Positions 44,825 to 53,733 of a stretch of 64,000 bases of DNA are shown piece by piece. The stretch comes from Pleionea mediterranea (GTDB taxonomy: Bacteria > Pseudomonadota > Gammaproteobacteria > Enterobacterales > Kangiellaceae), in NCBI RefSeq assembly GCF_003148745.1, contig NZ_QGGU01000008.1, positions 62,001 to 126,000 on the forward strand. Reading direction: 5' to 3'. The notes beneath the pieces were generated by a model. It had not been told where the DNA came from. It did no database searches and saw nothing but the letters and a program-made list of their open reading frames with translations. Position 1 is the stretch's first letter. Each line of letters begins with the position of its first letter. Position numbers and translations under genes: made by a program.

Positions 44825-45136
44825 ATGGTTATTGATGTACGAAACGTTGGTTCCGGAAAAATCAGTACCAACAGTACAAAAAGTAAAAAGCTGAAAGACA
44901 ATGCTGTCAGTAATGCTGATGATTCAGGTGATACTGCTGCTGACTCTGTGGAGCTCACCGGAAAAGCGTCACAAATTCAATCGTTAATAAAGCAAATGAT
45001 GTCGTCACCGGTTGTTGATAACAGCCGTGTCGAACCGGTTAAAGAAAAAGTTGACCAGGGGCGCTATGAAATAGAACCCGAACGAGTCGCCAATAAAATG
45101 CTCGACTTCGAAGTCGGCTACAGTAAAGTGAGATAA
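44825..45136 (+). CDS. flgM: Anti-sigma28 factor FlgM
   Basis: A 103-residue protein. The unstructured N-terminal half is rich in S, T, N and K; the C-terminal FliA-binding half has V-D-N-S-R-V-E-P-V-K and G-R-Y-E-I-E-P-E-R-V-A-N-K-M-L. It holds sigma28 inactive until the hook is complete, and so controls both flagellin promoters in this window. Confidence 0.94.
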   Translation: MVIDVRNVGSGKISTNSTKSKKLKDNAVSNADDSGDTAADSVELTGKASQIQSLIKQMMSSPVVDNSRVEPVKEKVDQGRYEIEPERVANKMLDFEVGYSKVR

Positions 45137-45139
45137 GTT

Positions 45140-45622
45140 ATGCTTGATTCCAATGTCACTAACTTTTTAAAGACAGCAATGTCTCGTGAAGAAACCCTAT
45201 GTCAAACACTGTTTGAGCTACTGGCTGACGAACAGAAATGCTATGAGACACAAAATATCGATGAAATCTCAACAATTCTTAAAGAGAAGTCGAAATTATT
45301 GGATGAACTTGAAAAATCTTCCGAGCATCGACTGGCTGTATTTGGTATCAAGTCACTGCTTAAAAATCATCAAGATATTTACGAACAACAAATAGCCAAT
45401 AACACTGAGCTACTCGATCAATGGAAGTCACTTAAAACAGCCATGTTTCGCTGCAAAACACAAAATGAAATAAATGGGCGGATCATTGACCTGTCGCAAA
45501 AAAGTCTGGAGCGTACTGTTAATATCTTTAAACAGTCACTGCGTCCTAATAACTTAACTACCTACTCCTCTAAAGGAAAGGCACAACAAACGCAGCTTCA
45601 CATCAGCAGCGCTAAGGCATGA
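45140..45622 (+). CDS. flgN: Flagellar export chaperone FlgN
   Basis: A 160-residue helical protein 3 bp after flgM. FlgN chaperones FlgK and FlgL. The family is weakly conserved; the call rests on length, helical heptads (L-F-E-L-L-A-D-E, L-K-E-K-S-K-L-L-D-E-L) and operon position. The C-terminal 30 residues are rich in S, T, K and Q and probably disordered. Confidence 0.9.
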   Translation: MLDSNVTNFLKTAMSREETLCQTLFELLADEQKCYETQNIDEISTILKEKSKLLDELEKSSEHRLAVFGIKSLLKNHQDIYEQQIANNTELLDQWKSLKTAMFRCKTQNEINGRIIDLSQKSLERTVNIFKQSLRPNNLTTYSSKGKAQQTQLHISSAKA

Positions 45623-45676
45623 TTTTTTAAGCTAACCCAGAATCACTAGCCCAAGCACCTCCGTTCTAACACAACA

Positions 45677-45727
45677 ATGAGTTGCATTTATAATTAGATT
45701 TATTTCAGATTATAAATTGCAACTCAT
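45677..45727. terminator. Long inverted repeat between convergent flgN and the small secreted-protein gene
   Basis: An 18-19-bp stem (45677-45694 with 45709-45727, one bulged base) has a 14-nt loop. It probably works as a two-way transcription barrier, although neither side has a strong T run. Confidence 0.6.
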
Positions 45728-45784
45728 CTCATCGAGTGTCAACTTCCAAACATTTGTCATCAATTGACAGTTCAATGTTAATGG

Positions 45785-46207
45785 TTAATCGGCTGAACGA
45801 CTTTCCATTTCAGCGTATATTGACTTGGCTTTATCGGCATTTTTAACAGCGCCGGATTCGACTGCTTCTTTAGCCCACTCAACAGTTGTTTTACCGTCGT
45901 GTTCTTTAAAGGCGATATCCGAGCGCTCCATTTTACGTATTAAAAATGTCGATACCTGGCTTGCTCCAAAGTAAGTTGCTGTCCGAAGCAAGCTGCCACC
46001 TTTAAAATCACCTTCAGGCTGGCAAACAAACCCTGTATAAGTTTTTCGAAGATCAAGGTTGGCAGAACGAAGCTTTTTACGAATACTGGTGCGGTCATCA
46101 TTTTTGATGTACTCGCACAAAGCAGAAGATAACCGGTTGATTTCATCCATGGATGAATGAGCCAAACCTGTGCTAGTGATTAGCAAAAGAACGAGTATGT
46201 ATTTCAT
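45785..46207 (-). CDS. Small secreted protein under c-di-GMP riboswitch control
   Basis: 140 residues from the ATG at 46207, chosen because GGAG at 46213-46216 sits 6 nt upstream; an in-frame TTG 12 bp earlier overlaps that site. A signal peptide (about 1-18, ending near L-A-H-S-S) precedes a helical domain with two Cys (in L-C-E-Y-I-K and F-V-C-Q-P-E-G) and ankyrin-like turns (G-G-S-L-L-R-T-A-T-Y-F-G-A). It resembles small secreted DUF3718/ankyrin-like proteins; I do not know a function. The 5' leader carries a GEMM-I riboswitch. Confidence 0.8.
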   Translation of the reverse strand: MKYILVLLLITSTGLAHSSMDEINRLSSALCEYIKNDDRTSIRKKLRSANLDLRKTYTGFVCQPEGDFKGGSLLRTATYFGASQVSTFLIRKMERSDIAFKEHDGKTTVEWAKEAVESGAVKNADKAKSIYAEMESRSAD

Positions 46208-46287
46208 TGGTTTCTCCAAAAAATAACAAAAGTCATGTTAATTATTTAACGGAGATAAGAGCGATTTGGGGACTGGCTATCGTAGAT

Positions 46288-46406
46288 GTGCTGTAAACCC
46301 GGAAACTCCGCTGCCGTAGGTAACCCCTTTTACAGGTTGCCCCTTAGGCCGGTAGTTTTGCGCCCTGCACTTTTCAGTTCAGGTTGCCCTTATCAAGTTT
46401 CAGCAC
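46288..46406 (-). ncRNA. Cyclic di-GMP-I (GEMM-I) riboswitch
   Basis: On the minus strand the conserved core appears in order: AGGGCAACC, a GAAA tetraloop closing P2, GGGCGCAAAACTACC, CCGGCCTAA, then a P3 arm with GCGGAGTTTCCGG. The P1 stem closes with GTGCTG (plus 46401-46406) and CAGCAC (plus 46288-46293), extended by AAAC/GTTT across a bulge. This matches the GEMM-I aptamer that binds c-di-GMP. About 80 nt separate it from the start codon of the downstream small secreted protein. I see no clear intrinsic terminator, so control may be at translation. Confidence 0.88.
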
Positions 46407-46466
46407 GAATTATAGGCTAATTTTTGTTTACTGCAATAAAAATATAACGCTTTTTCCAATTATTGT

Positions 46467-46790
46467 TCAGCGGCGTTTACTTATCACAGACTGTATACGA
46501 CTGAACAGATAACCGAGCCCTCCAAGGGCAATACCAAAGTAACCTAATACCCGATACAAATTAGAGCCTGACTCCCGGCCAAAATAGAAAAACAGCACGC
46601 CTGCCAAAAATACCACCATGGAACCGTAAATAATCATTTGCATGCGATTCTGTTTTTTCAGGCGACTTATTCTGGCGGCACGCGCTAAATCTTCGTCGGT
46701 TGCGCCTTTCATTGCATAGCCACAATGAGTGCATATATTGGCTTTATCAGAAATAGGCTTACGACATTCTGGGCATTTAATTATCGCCAT
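46467..46790 (-). CDS. Zinc-ribbon membrane protein
   Basis: 107 residues. A C4 zinc ribbon (C-P-E-C at 6-9 and C-T-H-C at 21-24) is followed by two predicted membrane segments (about 50-68 and 80-97). It lies 2 bp after pepN on the same strand and is co-transcribed with it. Function unknown. Confidence 0.85.
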   Translation of the reverse strand: MAIIKCPECRKPISDKANICTHCGYAMKGATDEDLARAARISRLKKQNRMQMIIYGSMVVFLAGVLFFYFGRESGSNLYRVLGYFGIALGGLGYLFSRIQSVISKRR

Positions 46791-46792
46791 AA

Positions 46793-49423
46793 TCAGTCTC
46801 CGGACTCTACTAATTGTTCCAATGTTTTTGACACTACTTCAAAGACATCTTTGGATAGGTTAGGTTTATTTTTAATTTTTTTCAGTTCAGCAGCCACCTG
46901 CTTTTGACGCTGCTTGTCAAGTTTAGCGGCGCCCGAAAACTGCTTCGAAAGATTCGCCGCAATTTGTGCGTTAATAGAATCTAGCTCAAAAACAGTATCG
47001 GCAATTAAACGATAACCCTTGCCATCTTTTCGATGAAACTGGGCAAAGTTTAACCCGGCAAAAGCGGAGTAAAGTGAACGAACTTTATTAGGATTCTTTA
47101 AGCTGAAAACAGGATCTTGTTTTAACCGCTCAATTACCTCAAACACATTGTCTGAATCAATGGTCGATTGCACCGATAACCACTTGTCCATAACCAGCGG
47201 TTCTTGATGCCATTTTTTATAAAAATCATCGAGCATTGATTGAGCCGGCCTAACCTGCTCATGTGCCGCTATGGATAGCGCACTGATTTCTTCAGTCATT
47301 AATTGCGCCTGACTAAACTGCTGCTTTAAAAGCTCAGCATGCTCGTCACTGGCACAAACCAAATAACTTAACGCTAGATTTTTGATACTGCGACGAGCAA
47401 TAGAGTCCTGATCCAAAGACTTATCTGACAACTGATGCAGCGACTGGTATTGCTTGAGCCAGTCTTGCTCTAAAGACTTGGCCAAAAAGTCCTTTAACGA
47501 ACGACGACGCTCTATTAAAAAGTCCACGCCTTTCGAACTGTGTGACTCGAACAATGTTTTAAGATCGGGAATGACCAGTGCTCTTGCTTTAAAAGCATTA
47601 TCCAGCGTTGAATCATTCAGTATTTGTTTAAACGCTTCGGCTATATTAGACATGAGCGCATCATTGCCAGATACAATGCATTGTTCCATCAGTTGTTGAC
47701 CGGCATCCCAACGGGTGAATGTATTTTCATCGTAAGCAAATAAAAAGGCTAAATCGTCGTGTGTATAGTTGACGTCAAATTTAACCGGCGCCGAAAAGTC
47801 TCTGAACAATGAAGGAACCGAAGATTCATCCACCTTATAAAGCTCAATAACTTGTGATGAGTCGGTAATGTGTATCAGCGTTTCAGTGACTTTATTGTCC
47901 TGCTTTTCTAGCGAAAATGACTGAGGTTTTCCTGAACGACCAACCAGGCCAAGCTTTAATGGGATTAAGAAGGGTTGTTTAGATGAAGGATGTTGATTCG
48001 ATTGTTTGACGATAAGCGTCATTCGCCCCTCATCTTTATGATATTGATAGTTTATGGATACTTGCGGTGTGCCCGCCTGACTGTACCAATGTTTAAACTG
48101 CGATAAATCAATGTCACTGGCATCAGCCATGGCACTAACAAAATCATCACAGGTAACGGCCTGACCATCGTGACGTTCAAAGTACAACGCCATTCCTCGT
48201 TGAAAAGCCTGCTCACCTAACAGGGTATGAATCATTCGAATGATTTCAGCACCCTTGTTATAAACGGTAACCGTGTAAAAGTTATTCATTTCAATGTATT
48301 CATCTGGCCGAATGGGATGGGCCAAGGGGCCGGCGTCTTCTGCAAACTGATGACTGCGGATCACTTTCACATCATCAATGCGTTTCACCGCTTTAGAGCG
48401 CATATCTTCGGTGAAAACCTGATCCCTGAATACCGTCAGTCCTTCTTTTAAACTCAGTTGAAACCAGTCTCGACAAGTAACCCGATTTCCTGTCCAGTTA
48501 TGAAAGTACTCGTGACCAATAACACTTTCGATGCCTTCAAAGTCCTGATCCGTTGCCGTTTGTGGATTGGCCAGAACATATTTGGTGTTAAATATATTCA
48601 GGCCTTTATTTTCCATGGCTCCCATATTGAAGTCACTTACGGCAACAATCATGTATAAATCCAGATCGTATTCGAGGTTAAATCGCTGTTCATCCCATTT
48701 CATGGCATTGATTAGCGACTGCATGGCAAAGTCACTCTGATCGAGTTTGCCCTTATCGACATAGAGTTGCAGCTTTACGGTACGACCACTTTTGGTAATA
48801 AATTGATCTTCCAGTAAATCAAGATCACCCGCTACAAGCGCAAACAGATAACAGGGTTTTAAGAAAGGATCTTGCCACTCGACAAAATGTCGGTTGTCGT
48901 CCATATCACCACTGGCTACAGGATTGCCGTTAGAAAGCAATAATGGATAGCGTGACTTATCGGCCTCGATTCGCACATAAAAACGCGACAACACATCGGG
49001 TCGATCAAGATAATAGGTAATTTTACGAAAGCCTTCGGCTTCACACTGGGTACAAAATTTATCGCCCGACTTATACAAGCCTTCTAATGAACTGTTGTCT
49101 TGTGGCAGTATTTTACAAACAGTCACAAGTTCAAACTCATCGGCAACTTTTGTGAGCTCAAGGCCCTCGTCGGTAACCTTGTACTCATCGGCACTCAGCG
49201 CTTCACCATTCCATAATATGGATTGCAGCGTCAGATTTTCGCCGTCAAACTGGATTGATTTTGCTTCAAGGTCTGCCTTTGGGTTGCGGCGCAACAAAAG
49301 TCGCGACTTCACCAGAGTTTCTTGCTCATTCAATATAAATGTTAAATGGGTTTCAGAAATTAAAAAGTTGGAAGGCTGGTAATCCTTTCTATACTTTGTA
49401 ATCGGTGCCGAAGAGTTTTTCAT
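46793..49423 (-). CDS. pepN: Aminopeptidase N
   Basis: An 876-residue M1 metallo-aminopeptidase. The substrate motif G-A-M-E-N and the zinc site H-E-Y-F-H with the downstream Glu in L-K-E-G-L-T-V-F-R are intact. The length and C-terminal helical domain match E. coli PepN (870). It is cytosolic and cleaves N-terminal residues from peptides. Confidence 0.97.
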   Translation of the reverse strand: MKNSSAPITKYRKDYQPSNFLISETHLTFILNEQETLVKSRLLLRRNPKADLEAKSIQFDGENLTLQSILWNGEALSADEYKVTDEGLELTKVADEFELVTVCKILPQDNSSLEGLYKSGDKFCTQCEAEGFRKITYYLDRPDVLSRFYVRIEADKSRYPLLLSNGNPVASGDMDDNRHFVEWQDPFLKPCYLFALVAGDLDLLEDQFITKSGRTVKLQLYVDKGKLDQSDFAMQSLINAMKWDEQRFNLEYDLDLYMIVAVSDFNMGAMENKGLNIFNTKYVLANPQTATDQDFEGIESVIGHEYFHNWTGNRVTCRDWFQLSLKEGLTVFRDQVFTEDMRSKAVKRIDDVKVIRSHQFAEDAGPLAHPIRPDEYIEMNNFYTVTVYNKGAEIIRMIHTLLGEQAFQRGMALYFERHDGQAVTCDDFVSAMADASDIDLSQFKHWYSQAGTPQVSINYQYHKDEGRMTLIVKQSNQHPSSKQPFLIPLKLGLVGRSGKPQSFSLEKQDNKVTETLIHITDSSQVIELYKVDESSVPSLFRDFSAPVKFDVNYTHDDLAFLFAYDENTFTRWDAGQQLMEQCIVSGNDALMSNIAEAFKQILNDSTLDNAFKARALVIPDLKTLFESHSSKGVDFLIERRRSLKDFLAKSLEQDWLKQYQSLHQLSDKSLDQDSIARRSIKNLALSYLVCASDEHAELLKQQFSQAQLMTEEISALSIAAHEQVRPAQSMLDDFYKKWHQEPLVMDKWLSVQSTIDSDNVFEVIERLKQDPVFSLKNPNKVRSLYSAFAGLNFAQFHRKDGKGYRLIADTVFELDSINAQIAANLSKQFSGAAKLDKQRQKQVAAELKKIKNKPNLSKDVFEVVSKTLEQLVESGD

Positions 49424-49724
49424 AGAGGTGTCTCAAAGCCTTTAATTCAATTGATATTTATGCAAACAACAGTCTGACTTTATGATGCAAAGCCTAACGG
49501 AAAGTCGTTAAAATCAAAACCCATATTACACTTAACTGGTCTGATATGTTTCGAATTTGACGCTAATTTACGCTAAAACTGAACAAAATACAGCCAACAA
49601 AGAGTAACTTTTACTGTTTTTAACTATACAAATGCCTTTGAGATCCTTATGATCGGCGCCGCATGAAAATTGACTATAAACCAGCCGGTAATTTCTACCA
49701 GGCTGCCTCGAAAGGAGGTTTGTT
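49424..49724. other. Divergent intergenic region pepN / 2-oxoacid dehydrogenase
   Basis: A 301-bp region holding the promoters of pepN (left) and of the E1/E2 operon (right). A strong ribosome site AAAGGAGG (49710-49717) precedes the GTG start at 49725. A C-T-G-G-T-C-T-G half-dyad near 49537-49550 vaguely resembles a PdhR site but is not convincing. Confidence 0.5.
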
Positions 49725-50807
49725 GTGACCACGGTTGCAAAGTTTGAAATAAAGTACACTCAGTACCTGGACAAAGATGGTAAGCCGACTACCAAGAAGC
49801 TGCCAAAACTTGCTAAAGATGTCGATACATTAAAAACCCTGTATCGCTCAATGAATCTTATCCGAACGCTTGATACCAAAGCTTACGCACTACAGCGTAC
49901 CGGTAAAATGGGAACCTACCCGGCTGCACTTGGCCAGGAAGCCGTTGGTGTTGGCTTTGGTTCTGCATTAACTAAAGAAGATGTTTTGGTCCCTTATTAT
50001 CGTGGTCATGCTGCCATGATCGAGCATGGCGTTACCATGGAAGAAGTTTTGTTGTACTGGGGCGGCGATGAGCGCGGCTCAGACTTTAAAAACGCCAAAG
50101 AAGACTTTCCTATTGCGGTCCCCATTGCAACCCAGCTACTGCACGCTGCTGGCATCGGTAAAGCAATGCAAATTAAAGGTGAGAAACGTTGCGTTGCCAC
50201 TGAAATCGGCGAAGGTGGAACCTCCGAAGGTGATTTCTATGAAGCTATCAATGTTGCCGGTATCTGGAATCTTCCAGTGGTTTTCTTCATCAATAATAAC
50301 CAATGGGCCATTTCTGTACCTTCTGAAATTCAAACCGCTTGCGAAACCTATGCTCAAAAAGCTATTGCTGCCGGTATTGAAGCGATACAAGTTGACGGCA
50401 ACGACGTCATAGCTGTTCGTGAAGCCGCCGAAAAAGCCTACAAGAAAGCCCGTGAAGGCAAAGGACCAACACTTATTGAATGCATTTCTCTGCGACTGTG
50501 TGACCACACAACCGCCGATGATGCCCGTCGCTATCGCCCAGAAGGCGAGCTTGACGAAGGTTGGAAAGCAGAGCCTATTTTACGTTTGCGTAAATACCTT
50601 GAGTCTCTAGACGCCTGGACGGAAGACGACGAAAAAACCATGCAAGAAGAACTTGCAAAAGAAGTTCAGCAAGCGGTCGACAACTACGTTAACTTGCCAC
50701 CCGATGCTCCAGAAGCCATGTTTGACTACTTATATGATGAACTCCCTGCCCGCACCATGGAGCAGCGTGAGTATGCCATTCAACGTGCCAACAAAGGAGC
50801 GAAGTAA
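49725..50807 (+). CDS. 2-oxoacid dehydrogenase E1 component, alpha subunit
   Basis: A 360-residue thiamine-diphosphate enzyme subunit. The start is GTG, set by the strong AAAGGAGG 8 nt upstream. The TPP/magnesium region reads E-G-G-T-S-E-G-D-F-Y and I-N-N-N-Q-W-A-I. Y-Y-R-G-H matches E1alpha proteins of pyruvate or branched-chain types. With the separate beta subunit and E2 it forms a complex that decarboxylates pyruvate or branched-chain 2-oxoacids; sequence alone does not settle which. No E3 gene follows. Confidence 0.93.
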   Translation: MTTVAKFEIKYTQYLDKDGKPTTKKLPKLAKDVDTLKTLYRSMNLIRTLDTKAYALQRTGKMGTYPAALGQEAVGVGFGSALTKEDVLVPYYRGHAAMIEHGVTMEEVLLYWGGDERGSDFKNAKEDFPIAVPIATQLLHAAGIGKAMQIKGEKRCVATEIGEGGTSEGDFYEAINVAGIWNLPVVFFINNNQWAISVPSEIQTACETYAQKAIAAGIEAIQVDGNDVIAVREAAEKAYKKAREGKGPTLIECISLRLCDHTTADDARRYRPEGELDEGWKAEPILRLRKYLESLDAWTEDDEKTMQEELAKEVQQAVDNYVNLPPDAPEAMFDYLYDELPARTMEQREYAIQRANKGAK

Positions 50808-50809
50808 CC

Positions 50810-51790
50810 ATGCCAGCAATTACGTTAATTGAAGCCGTTAATATGGCGCTCGCTCACGAAATGGAGCAAGACAAATCGGTGGTTGCCTTAGGTGAAGATG
50901 TCGGCACCAATGGCGGTGTATTCCGCGCAACCGATGGTTTACAGGCCAAGTTTGGTAAAGAACGCGTTATTGATACACCACTGGCAGAATCAATGATTGC
51001 CGGTGTTTCTATCGGTATGGCCGCACAAGGCATCAAAGCCGTCGCTGAAATGCAGTTTATGGGCTTTATCTTCCCTGCGGTGGACCAAATTATCTGTCAC
51101 ATGGCCAGAATGCGCCATCGAACCCGTGGCCGTATCACACTTCCAATGGTGGTACGTGCACCTTTTGGTGGTGGTATCCATGCACCAGAGCATCACTCTG
51201 AAAGTACCGAAGCCATTTTTGCCCATATTCCGGGTCTAAAAGTTGTTATTCCATCAAACCCGTCACGGGCTTACGGCTTAATGCTTGCGGCAATACGGGA
51301 TCCCGATCCGGTTATTTTCCTGGAACCTAAGCGTGTTTATCGAATTGTTAAGCACGAAGTGGAAGATAACGGCGAAGATTACCCAATTGGCTGTTGTTTT
51401 GTTGATCGCGAAGGCACCGACATTACATTAATCAGCTGGGGTGCCATGTTGCACGAAACCAATCAGGCAGCCGATAAACTGGCTGAAGAAGGCATTAGCG
51501 CCGAGGTGATCGATGTCGCAACTGTCAGTCCTCTGGATATTGATACCATTTTAGAATCGGTAGAAAAAACAGGCCGTGCACTGATTGTTCAAGAAGCACC
51601 CAAAGCCGGCAGCCTGGGCTCAGAAATTGCTGCCGAAATTGCTGAAAAAGGCATTCTAAACTTATTAGCGCCTATTGGTCGTGTTTCCGGTTATGATACG
51701 GTTATGCCTTACTATCGTCTGGAAAAGCAGTACATGCCTACGGTAGATCGCGTTCTCGAAGAAGCCAGAAAAATTATGGAGTACAAATGA
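50810..51790 (+). CDS. 2-oxoacid dehydrogenase E1 component, beta subunit
   Basis: A 326-residue transketolase-like beta subunit: A-L-G-E-D-V-G-T-N-G-G-V-F-R-A-T at the N-terminus and P-F-G-G-G-I-H-A-P-E-H-H-S-E in the middle. It begins 2 bp after E1alpha and overlaps E2 by 4 bp. Confidence 0.95.
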   Translation: MPAITLIEAVNMALAHEMEQDKSVVALGEDVGTNGGVFRATDGLQAKFGKERVIDTPLAESMIAGVSIGMAAQGIKAVAEMQFMGFIFPAVDQIICHMARMRHRTRGRITLPMVVRAPFGGGIHAPEHHSESTEAIFAHIPGLKVVIPSNPSRAYGLMLAAIRDPDPVIFLEPKRVYRIVKHEVEDNGEDYPIGCCFVDREGTDITLISWGAMLHETNQAADKLAEEGISAEVIDVATVSPLDIDTILESVEKTGRALIVQEAPKAGSLGSEIAAEIAEKGILNLLAPIGRVSGYDTVMPYYRLEKQYMPTVDRVLEEARKIMEYK

Positions 51791-53514
51791 ACATCTTCAA
51801 CTTACCCGATTTAGGCGAGGGCTTACCCGACGCTGAAGTCGTACGCTGGTTAGTTAAGGAAGGCGATACGGTTTCTGTCGATCAACCCATGGTTGAAATG
51901 GAAACTGCCAAAGCGGTAGTTGAAGTCCCCTCTCCATTTGATGGAAAAGTCACAAAGCTTCATGGTCAGCCCGGCGATGTCATTCAAGTTGGCGCGCCAC
52001 TGGTTGAATTTGATGGCGATGGTAGCTCGGCTGCAGCTGAAGCACCGGCAAAACAACCAGCCGCTGCTGAGGAAAAACCTGCCGATAAACCTGCTGCCAA
52101 GCAATCGTCCAACGGTGAAGTGTTTAAACTTCCGGATCTGGGCGAAGGTTTACCCGACGCTGAAGTCGTTCGCTGGTTAGTAAAACAAGGCGATGAAGTG
52201 ACCGTTGATCAGCCTATGGTTGAAATGGAAACCGCAAAAGCGGTGGTTGAAGTTCCCTCACCTGTGGCAGGAACAATTGGTACATTACACGGTCAAGAAG
52301 GTGACGTCATTCAAGTAGGCGCACCACTGGTCACCTTTGCCGGCTCTGGCGCTGAAGCCGCCAGCGATCATCAGGAACGTGCTGAAGAACCTGCCGCTGA
52401 AGAAAAATCTTCTGATGCAGGAACTGTTGTTGGTGCCGTTGAAGTGGGTGATCAGGTCGTTGCAGAATCTGCCGATTCGGTGGCTCGTGCGCTAGCACGT
52501 AAATTAAAAGTCGACCTGACAAAAGTAACCGGCACCGGTAAAGACGGTAAAATCACTCAAGCCGATGTCAAAGCTGCGGCAAAAGATGGCAGTGCTAAAT
52601 TAGGTCAGTCCAGCCAGTCAGCGCCGACTGCAAATACTGAAACCTCTAACCCACTGGCTTACAAAGCCTCACCGGCCGTTCGCGCTTTAGCCGGTCGCCT
52701 GGGTGTTGATTTAGGTCAGTGTAATGCTTCGGGACGCAAAGGCAGTATTACCCGTGATGACGTTGAGCAAGCCGCCAAGGGTGGCAGCAGTAAACCTGCA
52801 GCCGCTCAATCACAAGCAAGCAGCGCATCTTCTACCACTTCTTCTGGTGGCTCCCGTCTACCTAGCATTACCGTAACCCGCGATCCTCAACCGGTTCGTG
52901 GTGCGCGTCGTGCAATGGCTCAAGGTATGGCACATTCTCACGCCACAGTGGTACCAACTACATTGGTGGAGGATGTTAATATTTCTGCGTGGCCAAAAGG
53001 AACCGATTCACTGGCCCGTTATATTCGCGCTTTGGTTGTCGCCAGTCGTGCTGAGCCGGCGTTGAACGCCTGGTTCGATGGCGATAATATGGAAAAGCTG
53101 GTTCATCCTGATGTTAATGTCGGTATTGCTGTCGATACACCTGACGGATTATACGTTCCTGTGGTCCATAATGCCGATCAAATGAGTATGGCCGAGTCTC
53201 GCGCTCAGGTTCAGGTGTTACGCGATAAAATTGCCAATAAAGGCATTAAGCCAGATGATCTGGCAAATGCCACCATCACCTTGTCGAACTTTGGCTCGAT
53301 CGCCGGTCGATATGGCACGCCAGTTGTTTCTCCACCGCAAGTAGCCATACTGGGTACGGGTCGCTTTAGAAACGAATTGCAGCTAACCGATAAAGGCATT
53401 ATGAATCAAAAAATGTTGCCATTATCCTTAACCTTCGATCACCGTGCATGTACTGGTGGTGAAGCAGCCCGGTTCCTGGCAGCAATTATGGAAGACCTGG
53501 CAAAAGCAAATTAG
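51787..53514 (+). CDS. 2-oxoacid dehydrogenase E2 acyltransferase with two lipoyl and two subunit-binding domains
   Basis: A 575-residue E2. Two nearly identical lipoyl domains (about 1-77 and 114-190) each carry the lipoyl Lys in E-T-A-K-A-V-V-E-V. Ala/Pro/Glu/Ser-rich linkers follow, then two peripheral subunit-binding domains (about 228-265 and 295-330, both with a G-x-x-G-x-I-T core). The catalytic domain begins about 365 and has F-D-H-R-A-C-T-G-G-E-A-A-R-F at the C-terminus, where Thr stands in place of the usual Asp of H-R-x-x-D-G. Confidence 0.94.
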   Translation: MNIFNLPDLGEGLPDAEVVRWLVKEGDTVSVDQPMVEMETAKAVVEVPSPFDGKVTKLHGQPGDVIQVGAPLVEFDGDGSSAAAEAPAKQPAAAEEKPADKPAAKQSSNGEVFKLPDLGEGLPDAEVVRWLVKQGDEVTVDQPMVEMETAKAVVEVPSPVAGTIGTLHGQEGDVIQVGAPLVTFAGSGAEAASDHQERAEEPAAEEKSSDAGTVVGAVEVGDQVVAESADSVARALARKLKVDLTKVTGTGKDGKITQADVKAAAKDGSAKLGQSSQSAPTANTETSNPLAYKASPAVRALAGRLGVDLGQCNASGRKGSITRDDVEQAAKGGSSKPAAAQSQASSASSTTSSGGSRLPSITVTRDPQPVRGARRAMAQGMAHSHATVVPTTLVEDVNISAWPKGTDSLARYIRALVVASRAEPALNAWFDGDNMEKLVHPDVNVGIAVDTPDGLYVPVVHNADQMSMAESRAQVQVLRDKIANKGIKPDDLANATITLSNFGSIAGRYGTPVVSPPQVAILGTGRFRNELQLTDKGIMNQKMLPLSLTFDHRACTGGEAARFLAAIMEDLAKAN

Positions 53515-53540
53515 TATTTATTACTAAAATAGCTTAGTGA

Positions 53541-53576
53541 AAGGCTCTTATTTATCAAAATAAGAGCCTTTTTTTT
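53541..53576 (+). terminator. Intrinsic terminator after E2
   Basis: A 13-bp stem (53541-53553 with 53558-53570) with a 4-nt loop and a T run. It ends the E1/E2 operon. Confidence 0.93.
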
Positions 53577-53733
53577 AAGCTGGATAATTTAAATAACAAG
53601 TAAATTAAGTGATAAATTTATCACTTACAATGGAATAAGCCCGTAAGATATTTCAGTGTTTTATGACTTTAGTTGTGTCATTTAGGCTAATTATGATTTG
53701 TCAGCATTTGCTGATTAATACAAGGAATACTTG

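Noticed and set aside
49537-49550. PdhR-like operator before the E1/E2 operon
   Set aside because: Only one half-site resembles the consensus and no symmetric partner is present.
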